DNA of 52,573 nt from Prevotella sp. (GCA_017557185.1 JAFZAP010000001.1:1-52573), one strand, 5' to 3'; counted from the first letter of the stretch, positions 34,926 through 44,292 are shown. Notes: a model not told the origin generated them from the letters alone. Program-made: numbers and translations.

Positions 34926-35905
34926 TAAGATATTAGTTTATACCACGCTATGGTGTTGTTGTCATAGCTTTCTGTGCGATAGCAGATGGCATTCTGAGGG
35001 ATCATGGGAGCGCAAGTGCTTCCATTTTTCATTTCTCCATTTGGTGAAATGTTCTGCGCACTCGTCTCCACACGGAGTTCATCCCACAAATCGAGGTCGA
35101 TGAACGACTGGAGGGTCATTCGGCCGCCTTCGACGATGAGCGATTGAAGTCCTCGCTCGTAACATTCACTCAAGATCTGCTCAATCCCGTTTTCATGCGA
35201 AAGGACGAATCGCACAGGCGAACGGCCACTCCACTCGCGCACATCCAACCGAGGGTGCTCGCGCTCGTCGGTCACCCGTCCTACGAGGATGGCGTCTTCC
35301 TCTGCGCGGAGTTGATGAACCAGCATCTTCGTAAACGGAGTGGAAATAGCCAAAGCGTGACCGTTATCATCGATGAAACCATCGCTCGTCTGTGCCCACT
35401 TCAAGATGATGTAAGGACGTTTCTTTTCATGGAACGTGAAGAAACGGCGGTTCAGCCAACGACATTCGTGTTCCAAAACGCCTACAGTCACCTCGATGCC
35501 TGTCTCACGCATTCGGGCAATGCCGCGTCCCTGCACCTTTGCAAACGGATCGACACAACCGACAACCACCCTTTTCACTCCTTTTGCCACAATCAAGTCG
35601 CAGCAAGGAGGCGTTTTTCCGTAATGTGCACACGGCTCCAAACTCACATAGATGGTGGATTGCGGCAACAGATGTTCATCCTCAGGGCGTACCGAAGCAA
35701 ACGCGTTCACTTCGGCATGACCTTCGCCGCAGCGCACGTGGTAGCCTTCGCCGATGATCCGCCATCCGCAACCCGTCGAGGTAGGACACACAATCACGGC
35801 GCCCACCATCGGGTTGGGCCGCGACTCGTTGCGTCCGCAGCGTGCCAGTTGCAGGCAGCGCCTCATGAAAAGCTCGTCGAGCGAGTGTTGTCGGTCGGTT
35901 GTCAT
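34925..35905 (-). CDS. ribD: Bifunctional riboflavin biosynthesis deaminase/reductase
   Basis: RibD carries out two successive steps of riboflavin synthesis: deamination of the pyrimidine made from GTP and reduction of its ribosyl side chain. The 326-residue protein has an N-terminal cytidine-deaminase-like domain with zinc site HAEVNAF and SLEPCAHYGKTPPCCDLIV (HAE plus PCxxxxxxPPC), and a C-terminal NADPH-dependent reductase domain (about 150-326, with ILKWAQTSDGFIDD and the short SLIVEGGRMTLQSFID). The latter is a little short at the C-terminus but complete. It reads toward the RNase H gene, and its 3' end touches the dispersed repeat. The start, ATGACAACCGAC, lies 18 bp from the tRNA terminator, which separates the two units. 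Confidence 0.95.
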   Translation of the reverse strand: MTTDRQHSLDELFMRRCLQLARCGRNESRPNPMVGAVIVCPTSTGCGWRIIGEGYHVRCGEGHAEVNAFASVRPEDEHLLPQSTIYVSLEPCAHYGKTPPCCDLIVAKGVKRVVVGCVDPFAKVQGRGIARMRETGIEVTVGVLEHECRWLNRRFFTFHEKKRPYIILKWAQTSDGFIDDNGHALAISTPFTKMLVHQLRAEEDAILVGRVTDEREHPRLDVREWSGRSPVRFVLSHENGIEQILSECYERGLQSLIVEGGRMTLQSFIDLDLWDELRVETSAQNISPNGEMKNGSTCAPMIPQNAICYRTESYDNNTIAWYKLIS

Positions 35906-35922
35906 CGTATCTTCCGTTAAGG

Positions 35923-35958
35923 AAAAATCCCTCGTAAATACTGGATTTACAAGGGATT
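35923..35958 (-). terminator. Intrinsic terminator of tRNA-Leu
   Basis: On the minus strand AATCCCTTGTAAAT and ATTTACGAGGGATT form a 13-14-bp stem with a 5-nt loop followed by TTT. It lies 17 bp past the tRNA 3' end and just before ribD. Confidence 0.75.
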
Positions 35959-35974
35959 CGTCATTTGTTCAAAG

Positions 35975-36056
35975 TACCCAGAGCCGGGATCGAACCGGCA
36001 CGCCTTGCGGCATTGGTGTTTGAGACCAACGCGTCTACCAATTCCGCCATCTGGGC
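35975..36056 (-). tRNA. tRNA-Leu (anticodon CAA)
   Basis: The minus strand folds as a class II tRNA of 82 nt. The acceptor stem is GCCCAGA with TCTGGGT (first pair G-U). The D arm is GGCGGAATTGGTAGACGC, the anticodon arm TTGGT-CTCAAAC-ACCAA gives anticodon CAA (reads UUG), the long variable arm is about TGCCGCAAGGCG, and the T arm contains GGTTCGATCCC. The discriminator is A, as expected for Leu. CCA is not encoded. The gene stands alone between ribD and the guanylyltransferase gene. Confidence 0.95.
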
Positions 36057-36160
36057 ATCAAACCGTGTTGCTCTCCTCCGTGTGTTTGGAGGTTTGCGGT
36101 TGCAAAGGTACGTGTTTTTTCTGAATCGTACAAACTTTTTCAAGAAAAATGTAATAAAGA

Positions 36161-36192
36161 TTTTGCGGTTTCGTTTATATTATGTAACTTAG
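36161..36192 (+). promoter_or_regulatory. Promoter of the mannose-1-phosphate guanylyltransferase gene
   Basis: TTTTG at 36161-36165 and TAACTTAG at 36185-36192 (one mismatch to TAnnTTTG) are 19 bp apart. The predicted start gives a leader of about 20 nt before ATG 36219. Confidence 0.6.
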
Positions 36193-36218
36193 CAACGAAA
36201 TTACTGACCTAGATAAGC

Positions 36219-37307
36219 ATGAGTACAGAAAATAAGGATTTTTGCGTGATACTGGCAGGAGGTAAAGGCCGCCGCCTATGGCCCGTCAGCCGTGAGGAAT
36301 ATCCAAAGCAGTTTATTGATTTCTTCGGAACGGGTCGAACCCAGCTACAGCAGACCTACGATCGCTTCACCCGCATCATCCCTCGCGAGAATATATATGT
36401 AAACACAAATCAGGACTACGCTCATCTGGTGCGCGAACAGTTGCCTGAACTGGCTCCCGACCACCTGATGGCAGAACCCATTCACCGCAACACGGCGCCG
36501 AGTGTGGCGTGGGCTTGTCATCGCGTGCTGCGTGTGTGTCCGGATGCCAATCTCATCGTGTCGCCCTCCGATATGGACGTTCACGACGAGGAAGCTTTCC
36601 AGGAGAACATTCGCGAGGGACTTGAATTCGTCAGCCATAACGACGGACTGCTGACGATGGGTGTGAAACCCACGCGCCCAGAGCCCGGCTACGGCTATAT
36701 ACAACTCGGTGAGCCCATCGGCGACCATCTCTTCCAAGTGAAGTCGTTCACCGAGAAACCCGACCGCGAGTTTGCAAAGATGTTCATCGCAAGTGGCGAG
36801 TTCTGTTGGAACACCGGACTCTTCCTCTCCCGCGCGAGCTTCCTTCAGAAGTCGTTCATGGAGTTGCTGCCTTCGGTATTCCGCCGTCTCGACACGATGA
36901 ACCCCAACTTCACCGTCGAGGAAGAAGACGAGTTCGTACGCCAGAACTTCCCTCTCTATCCGAACCTCAGCATCGATCACAGCATCCTGGAGCGTTCCGA
37001 ACAGGTGTATGTGATGATGTGCGACTTCGGCTGGGCCGATGTGGGAACGTGGCACAGCATCTACGAGGCCATGCAGAAGAGCGACGACGACAACGTGGTT
37101 ATCACGAGCGATGTCATCCTCGAGGACAGCCGTAACAACATCATTAAACTCCCCGAGGGCCGCCTGGCTGTCATCAACGGCCTCGACGGCTATATCGTCG
37201 CCGAGAAGGACAATGTGCTGCTCATCTGCAAGAAAGAAGACTCCTCGGCGTTGGTGCGCAAGTACGTCAACGAGGTTCAACTGAAGAAAGGCGAGAAATA
37301 TATCTGA
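36219..37307 (+). CDS. Mannose-1-phosphate guanylyltransferase
   Basis: This 362-residue nucleotidyltransferase makes GDP-mannose from GTP and mannose 1-phosphate for capsule, glycan and fucose synthesis. Features are the nucleotide-binding signature LAGGKGRRLWPVSREEYPKQF (residues about 11-31), the substrate pocket AEPIHRNTAPSVAWA, FTEKPD, FCWNTGLFLSRA, and IDHSILERSEQVYVMMCDFGWADVGTW. It lacks the C-terminal isomerase domain of bifunctional ManC/AlgA, so it is the single-function form common in Bacteroidetes. The flavodiiron gene starts 18 bp downstream and is probably co-transcribed, although no functional link is obvious. Confidence 0.94.
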   Translation: MSTENKDFCVILAGGKGRRLWPVSREEYPKQFIDFFGTGRTQLQQTYDRFTRIIPRENIYVNTNQDYAHLVREQLPELAPDHLMAEPIHRNTAPSVAWACHRVLRVCPDANLIVSPSDMDVHDEEAFQENIREGLEFVSHNDGLLTMGVKPTRPEPGYGYIQLGEPIGDHLFQVKSFTEKPDREFAKMFIASGEFCWNTGLFLSRASFLQKSFMELLPSVFRRLDTMNPNFTVEEEDEFVRQNFPLYPNLSIDHSILERSEQVYVMMCDFGWADVGTWHSIYEAMQKSDDDNVVITSDVILEDSRNNIIKLPEGRLAVINGLDGYIVAEKDNVLLICKKEDSSALVRKYVNEVQLKKGEKYI

Positions 37308-37325
37308 GAATAACCAATAATTATT

Positions 37326-38528
37326 ATGATCATAACAGACAAGATTTTCTATGTGGGTGTCAACGACCGCAAGAAAGCCCTCTTCGAAGGACTGTGGCCG
37401 CTGCCCAACGGAGTGAGCTATAACTCGTATCTCATCGCTGACGAGAAGGTGTGCCTTGTGGATACAGTCGAGGTGGACTTCTTCACGCAGTATTTGGAGA
37501 ATATCCGCGAGGTCATCGGCGAACGGCCCGTCGACTATCTCATCATCAACCATATGGAGCCCGACCACAGCGGTTCCATCGCCCTCATTCGCAAGTACTA
37601 TCCCGGCGTGAAGGTCATCGGCAACAAGAAGACGTTCCAGATGATGCAGGGCTTCTACGGCGAAGGCAGCGATGACGATGTGGAAGTGAAGAACGGCGAC
37701 ACGCTCTCGCTGGGCACGCTGACGTTGAGCTTCGTGATGACGCCGATGGTGCATTGGCCGGAGACGATGATGACGCTGGCGGCACCTACAGAGACCGCAG
37801 GCGCTTCCGTCCTCTTCTCGGGCGATGCCTTCGGTTGCTTCGGAGCGTTGAACGGTGGTGTCATCGATTCGCAAATCAACTGCGACACGTTCTGGCTGGA
37901 GATGGTGCGCTACTATTCGAATATCGTCGGCAAATACGGCACACCCGTGCAGAATGCTTTGAAGAAGTTGGCGGGCGTGCAACTCGACTACATCTGCTCA
38001 ACTCATGGCCCCGTGTGGCATGAATATATAGATAAGGTGGTAGGAATCTATGACCGCCTGTCGCTCTACAAGACCGAGCCCGGCCTCGTCATCTGCTACG
38101 GAACGATGTATGGCAACACCGAGCGAATGGCCGAGCATATTGCCCGCGCCGCCAGCGATGCCGGCGTGAAGAACATCGTGGTTTACAACGTGTCGAAGAC
38201 CCATCACTCCTACATCCTGCGCGACATCTTCCGTTATCGCGGACTCATCGTGGGAGCGCCTACCTACAACACTGGTCTGTATCACGAGATGGAGGTGCTA
38301 CTCTCGGAGATTGCCGGCAAGGACATCAAGGGCAATCATCTGCTCGGATGGTTCGGCTCTCACGGCTGGGCATCGAAGGCCGTCAGCGAGATCAAGCGCT
38401 GGAACGACGAGCACCTGCACTTCGAAGCCGTCGGCGACCCCGTCGATATGAAGCAGGCACTTACACCCGAGACACGCGAGCAATGCGAGGCGCTCGGCCG
38501 TGCGATGGCCGCCCGTCTGCAGGAATAA
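37326..38528 (+). CDS. FprA-family A-type flavodiiron protein
   Basis: This 400-residue enzyme reduces O2 to water (or NO to N2O) in anaerobes, using electrons from rubredoxin or a flavin partner. The N-terminal metallo-beta-lactamase-like domain (1-250) carries the di-iron ligands HMEPDHSG (HxExDH), FSGDAFGCFG and STHGPVWH. The C-terminal flavodoxin domain (about 255-395) has the FMN phosphate loop GTMYGNTERMAEHI and the GAPTYNTGL and WFGSHGWA segments. It is a typical class A layout with no extra rubredoxin domain. Expected role: oxygen protection of a strict anaerobe. Confidence 0.95.
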   Translation: MIITDKIFYVGVNDRKKALFEGLWPLPNGVSYNSYLIADEKVCLVDTVEVDFFTQYLENIREVIGERPVDYLIINHMEPDHSGSIALIRKYYPGVKVIGNKKTFQMMQGFYGEGSDDDVEVKNGDTLSLGTLTLSFVMTPMVHWPETMMTLAAPTETAGASVLFSGDAFGCFGALNGGVIDSQINCDTFWLEMVRYYSNIVGKYGTPVQNALKKLAGVQLDYICSTHGPVWHEYIDKVVGIYDRLSLYKTEPGLVICYGTMYGNTERMAEHIARAASDAGVKNIVVYNVSKTHHSYILRDIFRYRGLIVGAPTYNTGLYHEMEVLLSEIAGKDIKGNHLLGWFGSHGWASKAVSEIKRWNDEHLHFEAVGDPVDMKQALTPETREQCEALGRAMAARLQE

Positions 38529-38533
38529 GCAGG

Positions 38534-38734
38534 CATAAACGGCCTGAAGGGCCAATAAGCTCATAGCCCAGGGCAGCGCCCTGGGTAGTATGGCACAAGA
38601 GAAACCACGCCCTACAGGGGCAAAAGCTCTGAATATCGATGCTTTTGCACTTACAGCGCGAAAACTCTCTGGACACTAAATACCCAGGGCGATGCCCTGG
38701 GCTGAGAGTTCTCTGGCCCTTCAGGCCGTTTATG
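38534..38734. mobile_element. MITE-like element with 21-bp perfect terminal inverted repeats
   Basis: CATAAACGGCCTGAAGGGCC begins at 38534, and its exact complement ends at 38734; the terminal repeats match over 21 bp. Inside are two palindromes, CCCAGGGCAGCGCCCTGGG (about 38567-38585) and CCCAGGGCGATGCCCTGGG (about 38683-38701). The 201-bp element has no room for a transposase. It separates the flavodiiron and DUF4153 genes. Confidence 0.75.
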
Positions 38735-38807
38735 AAACCATATTCATAGGTCATCTGTGATATTATTCAACTTCTGCGATGATGTTCGGTTCAAAAACGA
38801 AAACAGG

Positions 38808-40457
38808 ATGAAAAAACTTTTAGCAACCCTTCGCCAACTTCTGCGCTGTCCGCTGGAGTTCCCGCTTGAAGCCTTGATGGGCCTTTCGTTCTTCTTGATA
38901 GCCGCGTATAACACCTATCACGGCTTCGGCAACGCACCCAATAAATATCTCGACGAAGAAATCCTTGCGTTCTTCGTGCCTTTGTTTGTGCTGACGTTCT
39001 ACATGCACAAGCAGAACAGGTGGGCTTACGTCGCCTCGTTCTTCATCTTCCCGTTCCTGATGCCGTTGTCACTGGAGCCGTTCATCTCCTCGTCAGCCTT
39101 CCCCTTTACCTACGTGTTGGCTGCATTGCTGCTCATCGTAGGCACCCACCGGCTGACCGACCGGCCTTTCGGAGCACATCTGCTGCATGTGGTCACACAA
39201 CTGGCGTTCGGTGTGTTGGTGACGGGAATCCTCAATCTGGCCATCCTTGCGATTACGTGGTCGTTCTTCTACATCTTCGGAATCAAGGAACCCCATAACT
39301 TCTACGCGTATATCTATGAGTTCCTGTGGTTTTTCGTTGCACCGCTCGTGTGTGTGTCGTTTATCAGCCGTGATGAATATGAAGAGGGCGAGACACCGAA
39401 AATCCTGCAGATCATCATTAACTTCATCCTTACACCCGCCATCATGATCTATACCGTCATCCTCTATGCCTACACGCTGAAGATTCTCTTTACGTGGGAT
39501 CTGCCTAAAGGTGGTGTGGCGTGGATGGTGATGGGGTTCATCGTTGCGGCTTTGGCGGGCTATCTGATGCAGTATATCCTGCCCCGCCGCTACTACGATT
39601 GGTTCTACCGCAACTTCACGTGGATAGCACTTCCGCCGCTGGTGCTCTATTGGGTGGGCACGCTCTATCGCATACGCCTCTATAGTTTCACCGAGAGCCG
39701 CGTCTATTTGTTGGTGGCTGGCGTGCTGATGACGCTCTTCGTGCTGATGCTGTTGTGGCGGAGAAAGTATCGCTATCAGCTCATGACGATACTCACGATA
39801 CTGGCCATCGTTGTGTTCACTTACATTCCCGGCATCTCAGCGAAGAGTATCGGCATTGCCTGTCAGCAGTCGAGAATGGAGAAGTTCATCGAGCGTCTGA
39901 AGATGAAAGACCCTGCCACAGGGAAGTTCTTCAAAGTGTTCGATGTGGAGAAGATTCGCAAGGACAGTCTGCTCTGTGCTGAATACCACGAAGCCGTCGA
40001 TGTCATAGAATATGTCCGCAGTGGAGTGGGAAGGGAAAAGTTCGATTCCATTCACGGCGCGTTGAAACTCTCTGCTTACGAGACGGTGTTCAATTCGCCT
40101 ACAGACGTCCAGACACGCACCCTTACTTACTATGCCGACGATCTACCTCAGCCCATCGACCTCGGCGACTTCAACCAGAGCTACCATCTGGGTGCTTTCG
40201 ACGGATACAATGAGACCGTTGCCGGCGACCTTGTATTCAAATTGAAGAAAGACAATACGCGGGAGACGGTGCTCGTCTATAATGTCAGTCGGACGATGCG
40301 CGACAATCCGCAAATGCAGGAGAATCCGGAACAGCTGCTCGTCTTTCACAACGACTCGCTGCTGGTATTGATTTCCGAACTCCGTCTCACCGACAATGGA
40401 AAGGACATCAGCAGCGTAGGCACCTATAACCTACGAGTGTTCGGGAAGAAGCGGTAG
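38808..40457 (+). CDS. DUF4153-family integral membrane protein
   Basis: This 549-residue protein has about ten hydrophobic helices between residues 25 and 360 (for example LMGLSFFLIAAY, FFVPLFVLTFYM, VLAALLLIVGTH, LAILAITWSFFYIFGI, IMIYTVILYAYTLKILF). A soluble C-terminal region of about 180 residues follows. This layout and the KEPHNFYAYIYEFLWFFVAPL segment fit DUF4153, a family of unknown function widespread in Bacteroidetes. The start at ATG 38808 (MKKLLATLRQLL) is preferred to the upstream in-frame ATG at 38757, which adds a non-membrane, charge-mixed stretch next to the MITE. Convergent with eno. Confidence 0.82.
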   Translation: MKKLLATLRQLLRCPLEFPLEALMGLSFFLIAAYNTYHGFGNAPNKYLDEEILAFFVPLFVLTFYMHKQNRWAYVASFFIFPFLMPLSLEPFISSSAFPFTYVLAALLLIVGTHRLTDRPFGAHLLHVVTQLAFGVLVTGILNLAILAITWSFFYIFGIKEPHNFYAYIYEFLWFFVAPLVCVSFISRDEYEEGETPKILQIIINFILTPAIMIYTVILYAYTLKILFTWDLPKGGVAWMVMGFIVAALAGYLMQYILPRRYYDWFYRNFTWIALPPLVLYWVGTLYRIRLYSFTESRVYLLVAGVLMTLFVLMLLWRRKYRYQLMTILTILAIVVFTYIPGISAKSIGIACQQSRMEKFIERLKMKDPATGKFFKVFDVEKIRKDSLLCAEYHEAVDVIEYVRSGVGREKFDSIHGALKLSAYETVFNSPTDVQTRTLTYYADDLPQPIDLGDFNQSYHLGAFDGYNETVAGDLVFKLKKDNTRETVLVYNVSRTMRDNPQMQENPEQLLVFHNDSLLVLISELRLTDNGKDISSVGTYNLRVFGKKR

Positions 40458-40500
40458 GATGTTGCTTCTGCTGTAAAGGCAGCATGAAAGACAATAAGAA

Positions 40501-40534
40501 AGCGGGGTGCACCATTTGTTTGGCACACCCCGCT
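40501..40534. terminator. Bidirectional terminator between DUF4153 gene and eno
   Basis: AGCGGGGTG (40501-40509) pairs perfectly with CACCCCGCT (40526-40534) across a 16-nt loop. On the minus strand it is followed by TTTCTTATTG, and on the plus strand by GTTGTGTTT. It lies between two convergent genes. Confidence 0.7.
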
Positions 40535-40556
40535 GTTGTGTTTCAGAGCAGAAGGA

Positions 40557-41943
<1,387 letters not shown>

Positions 41944-42029
41944 TAGCCATCGAACATTGAAAAATCCTAAAAATCTGCAATCTTTATGGCACTATTGTAC
42001 TACTTTTTTCGTTTTTTCGGCCGAAAAAC

Positions 42030-42060
42030 TTGTTTGTTTGAAAAATAATGTCTATCTTTG
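42030..42060 (+). promoter_or_regulatory. greA promoter
   Basis: TTG at 42030-42032 and TATCTTTG at 42053-42060 are spaced 20 bp. The transcript would begin near 42067, giving an unusually long leader of about 185 nt that holds a terminator-like hairpin and one TTGAAC hairpin. Confidence 0.7.
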
Positions 42061-42120
42061 TCGCCGTAAATAGGACACGCAGACACAGATTTAGGATAAT
42101 TGAAGGCTTTAGAAGGTTAA

Positions 42121-42159
42121 AGATTCCGACACGCGTTATGTCGGGATTTTCTTTTTTTT
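42121..42159 (+). terminator. Terminator-like hairpin inside the greA leader
   Basis: TTCCGACA (42124-42131) pairs with TGTCGGGA (42139-42146) across a 7-nt loop, followed by TTTTC and eight T residues. It is about 55-90 nt after the predicted start and about 90 nt before the greA ATG. It would either attenuate greA or release a short RNA of about 90 nt. Confidence 0.7.
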
Positions 42160-42207
42160 GCTGTCTTGCGCGGCCGGAGTGAAATAATAACAAAAAACCT
42201 CTGAACA

Positions 42208-42234
42208 TTGAACGCGCCGTTGGGGCGCATTTAA
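42208..42234. repeat. TTGAAC hairpin before greA
   Basis: TTGAAC (42208-42213) is followed by the hairpin GCGCCGTTGGGGCGC (42214-42228) and then ATTTAAAC. Single unit of the family found in arrays at 14750 and 51684. Confidence 0.65.
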
Positions 42235-42251
42235 ACATTTAACGATATATT

Positions 42252-42716
42252 ATGGCATACATGTCAAAAGAAGGCTACGACAAGCTCGTGGCTGAACTGA
42301 AGCGTCTGGAAGGCGTTGAGCGCCCGAAGGCATCGGCAGCGATTGCCGAGGCCCGCGACAAGGGTGACTTGAGTGAGAATTCGGAATACGAGGCAGCCAA
42401 AGAGGCTCAGGCTCATCTGGAAGATAAGATCAATCAGCTGAAGCGCACCATCGCTAGTGCGAAGATTGTTGATACATCGCGTCTGAGCGCCGATGCTGTG
42501 CAGATATTGTCGAAAGTGGAGCTGACGAATCTGGTGACTAACCAGAAGATGCAATACACCATCGTGAGCGAGCAGGAGGCCAATCTGCGCGAGGGTAAGA
42601 TTTCGATCACCACGCCTATTGCACAGGGCTTGCTGAACAAGAAGGTGGGCGATGTGGCCGAGATCAAGGTGCCTCGCGGCACCATCCAGCTCCGCATCGA
42701 TAGCATCAGCATTTAG
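42252..42716 (+). CDS. greA: Transcript cleavage factor GreA
   Basis: GreA rescues backtracked RNA polymerase by stimulating cleavage of the nascent RNA in the secondary channel. The 154-residue protein has the N-terminal coiled-coil hairpin (about 1-75) with the catalytic acidic tip in EARDKGDLSENSEYEAAKEAQ (Asp and Glu of DLSENxEY), and the C-terminal FKBP-like domain (about 80-154) ending in VPRGTIQLRIDSI. It has a long structured leader. The HIT-family gene lies 69 bp downstream, across a 15-bp repeat. Confidence 0.96.
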   Translation: MAYMSKEGYDKLVAELKRLEGVERPKASAAIAEARDKGDLSENSEYEAAKEAQAHLEDKINQLKRTIASAKIVDTSRLSADAVQILSKVELTNLVTNQKMQYTIVSEQEANLREGKISITTPIAQGLLNKKVGDVAEIKVPRGTIQLRIDSISI

Positions 42717-42738
42717 GGCTTAAAGGGCTCAGCTTCCC

Positions 42739-42779
42739 AAATCGTAAATCAGTAAATCGTAAATCAGTAAATCGTAAAT
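42739..42779. repeat. 15-bp tandem repeat before the HIT gene
   Basis: The unit AAATCGTAAATCAGT occurs at 42739 and 42754 exactly, with a third partial copy at 42769-42779 that ends six bases before the ATG. It occupies nearly the entire greA-HIT gap and includes the region where the ribosome binding site would be. Confidence 0.85.
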
Positions 42780-42785
42780 GCCAAG

Positions 42786-43178
42786 ATGAGTATTTTCAGT
42801 AAGATTGCCGCTGGCGAGATTCCCAGCTACAAGTGTGCCGAGAGCGAGAAGTTCTATGCATTCCTCGACATCAACCCGCTGGTGAAGGGCCACACATTGG
42901 TCATTCCCCGCGAGTGTACCGATTATTTCTTCGACCTCGACGACGAGACGCTGGCCGAGTATCAGCTGTTTGCCAAGCGCGTGGCCGTAGCCATCAAGAA
43001 GGCATTCCCTTGCAAGAAGGTGGCACAGATCGTGTTGGGTCTGGAGGTTCCTCATGCCCACATCCACCTCATCCCGATGCAGACGGAGGCCGATGCCGAT
43101 TTCCGTCGCGAGAAGCTGCAGCTGACTCCCGAGGAGTTTGCTGAGATTGCCGCGAAGATCAACGCTGCGTTTGAGTAA
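42786..43178 (+). CDS. HIT-family nucleotide hydrolase
   Basis: This 130-residue histidine-triad protein opens with SIFSKIAAGEIPSYK, contains FLDINPLVKGHTLVIPREC, and has the triad HAHIHLIPM (His-x-His-x-His) near residues 98-102. HIT proteins of this class hydrolyse phosphoramidate or adenylyl bonds in nucleotides. It is probably co-transcribed with greA. The 3' end overlaps the convergent methyltransferase gene by 20 bp. Confidence 0.94.
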   Translation: MSIFSKIAAGEIPSYKCAESEKFYAFLDINPLVKGHTLVIPRECTDYFFDLDDETLAEYQLFAKRVAVAIKKAFPCKKVAQIVLGLEVPHAHIHLIPMQTEADADFRREKLQLTPEEFAEIAAKINAAFE

Positions 43179-43716
43179 GTAATAGCTGTCGGGCAAACTC
43201 CCAGATGACAATGCCTGCCGTAACGGCGACATTCATGGAGTGCTTTGTGCCGAACTGCGGAATCTCCAGGCAGTCATCGCAGGCATCGACCACACTCTGG
43301 TGAACGCCCTTCACCTCATTACCCAGCACGATAGCCCACCGCCGGGGCTCTCCCTCAATTGAGGAGAGGGTTTTGAGTGGAGCTTTCAGAGAACCTTCTG
43401 CCTGTTCAACAGCAAAGACAAAATATCCCTGCCGATGAAGATCAAGAATCGCTTCATCGGCAGTTTTGTAATATTTCCATTCCACGCTGTCCTCAGCACC
43501 GAGCGCCGTCTTGTGGATTTCCACATGAGGAGGTGTGGCTGTGATGCCGCAGAGCCAGACGGCCTCCACGCGGAAGGCATCGCAGGTGCGGAACACCGAC
43601 CCCACGTTGTAGAGCGACCGCACATCGTCAAGAACGACGATGAGGGGCATCTTCTCGGCCTGATGGAACTCCTCCACCGACAGACGGTTCATTTCCAGAA
43701 CACTCAGTTTGCGCAT
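43159..43716 (-). CDS. SpoU/TrmH-family RNA 2'-O-methyltransferase
   Basis: This 185-residue SPOUT methyltransferase should transfer a methyl group from SAM to a ribose 2'-OH in tRNA or rRNA. Motif 1 is VLDDVRSLYNVGSVFRTCDAF (about 28-48), motif 2 is VLGNEVKGV (about 130-138), and motif 3 is IPQFGTKHSMNVAVTAGIV, forming the trefoil knot. Residues about 111-126 (KAPLKTLSSIEGEPRR) are encoded by a palindrome-bearing stretch (43348-43370) and look like an insertion just before motif 2. It lies 35 bp downstream of sufE on the same strand. The RNA target is not determined. Confidence 0.92.
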   Translation of the reverse strand: MRKLSVLEMNRLSVEEFHQAEKMPLIVVLDDVRSLYNVGSVFRTCDAFRVEAVWLCGITATPPHVEIHKTALGAEDSVEWKYYKTADEAILDLHRQGYFVFAVEQAEGSLKAPLKTLSSIEGEPRRWAIVLGNEVKGVHQSVVDACDDCLEIPQFGTKHSMNVAVTAGIVIWEFARQLLLTQTQR

Positions 43717-43751
43717 CTTCTTTAAGTAGTGATGAGTGGTGAGTGAATAGT

Positions 43752-44219
43752 TTATAGTTTATAATCTGCTTCACTATACGCAAGTGCGTGGGCGCGAATC
43801 TGACGCACCATCGCCAGCAGACCGTTGGAGCGGGTGGGCGAGAGGTGCTCGCGCAACCCGATGCGCTCGATGAAATAGAGGTCGGCATCGAGAATCTCCT
43901 GAGGTGTGTGGTCGCTCAGCACGCGTAGCAGCAAGGCAACGATGCCCTTCACGATGAGTGCATCGCTGTCGGCCTGCATGTGCATGACGGGAGGCAGGTC
44001 TTCACTTTCCTCGCCTTCCGGGGATGGAGCTGGGATAAGGCTACACTGCACCCACACGCGGCTTTGGCAGCCGTCGATGAGGTTCTCTTCCGTCTTGTAT
44101 TCCTCCGGCAGCGGCTCGAGGTCGTTGCCCAGATCGATGAGCATCTGGTATTTATCCATCCAGTCGTCGAAGCCCTCAAACTCCTCGATGATTTCGTCTT
44201 GAATTTCGTTGATAGTCAT
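43752..44219 (-). CDS. SufE-family sulfur acceptor for Fe-S assembly
   Basis: SufE accepts persulfide from the cysteine desulfurase SufS during Fe-S cluster building. The 155-residue protein begins MTINEIQDEIIEEFEGFDDWMDKY and has the acceptor Cys51 in LIDGCQSRVWV, followed later by ADSDALIVKGIVALLLRVLS and the C-terminal HLSPTRSNGLLAMVRQIRAHA. Residues 60-77 (SLIPAPSPEGEESEDLPP) interrupt the conserved beta-sheet and are encoded by a CCATCCCCGGAAGG-type stretch resembling the REP-like family. Start 44219 was chosen because the usual SufE N-terminus begins there; an upstream hydrophobic extension is unlikely. Divergent from the second sigma gene. Confidence 0.92.
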   Translation of the reverse strand: MTINEIQDEIIEEFEGFDDWMDKYQMLIDLGNDLEPLPEEYKTEENLIDGCQSRVWVQCSLIPAPSPEGEESEDLPPVMHMQADSDALIVKGIVALLLRVLSDHTPQEILDADLYFIERIGLREHLSPTRSNGLLAMVRQIRAHALAYSEADYKL

Positions 44220-44292
44220 AACATATTCTGATTTAGTTCGCAAAATTACAACAAAAAACAGAAAAATTTCCAATTCTTGTGTAGTTTTTTGT

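Noticed and set aside
36345-37982. Open frame antisense to the guanylyltransferase and flavodiiron genes
   Set aside because: It spans two well-recognised genes and has no recognisable features.
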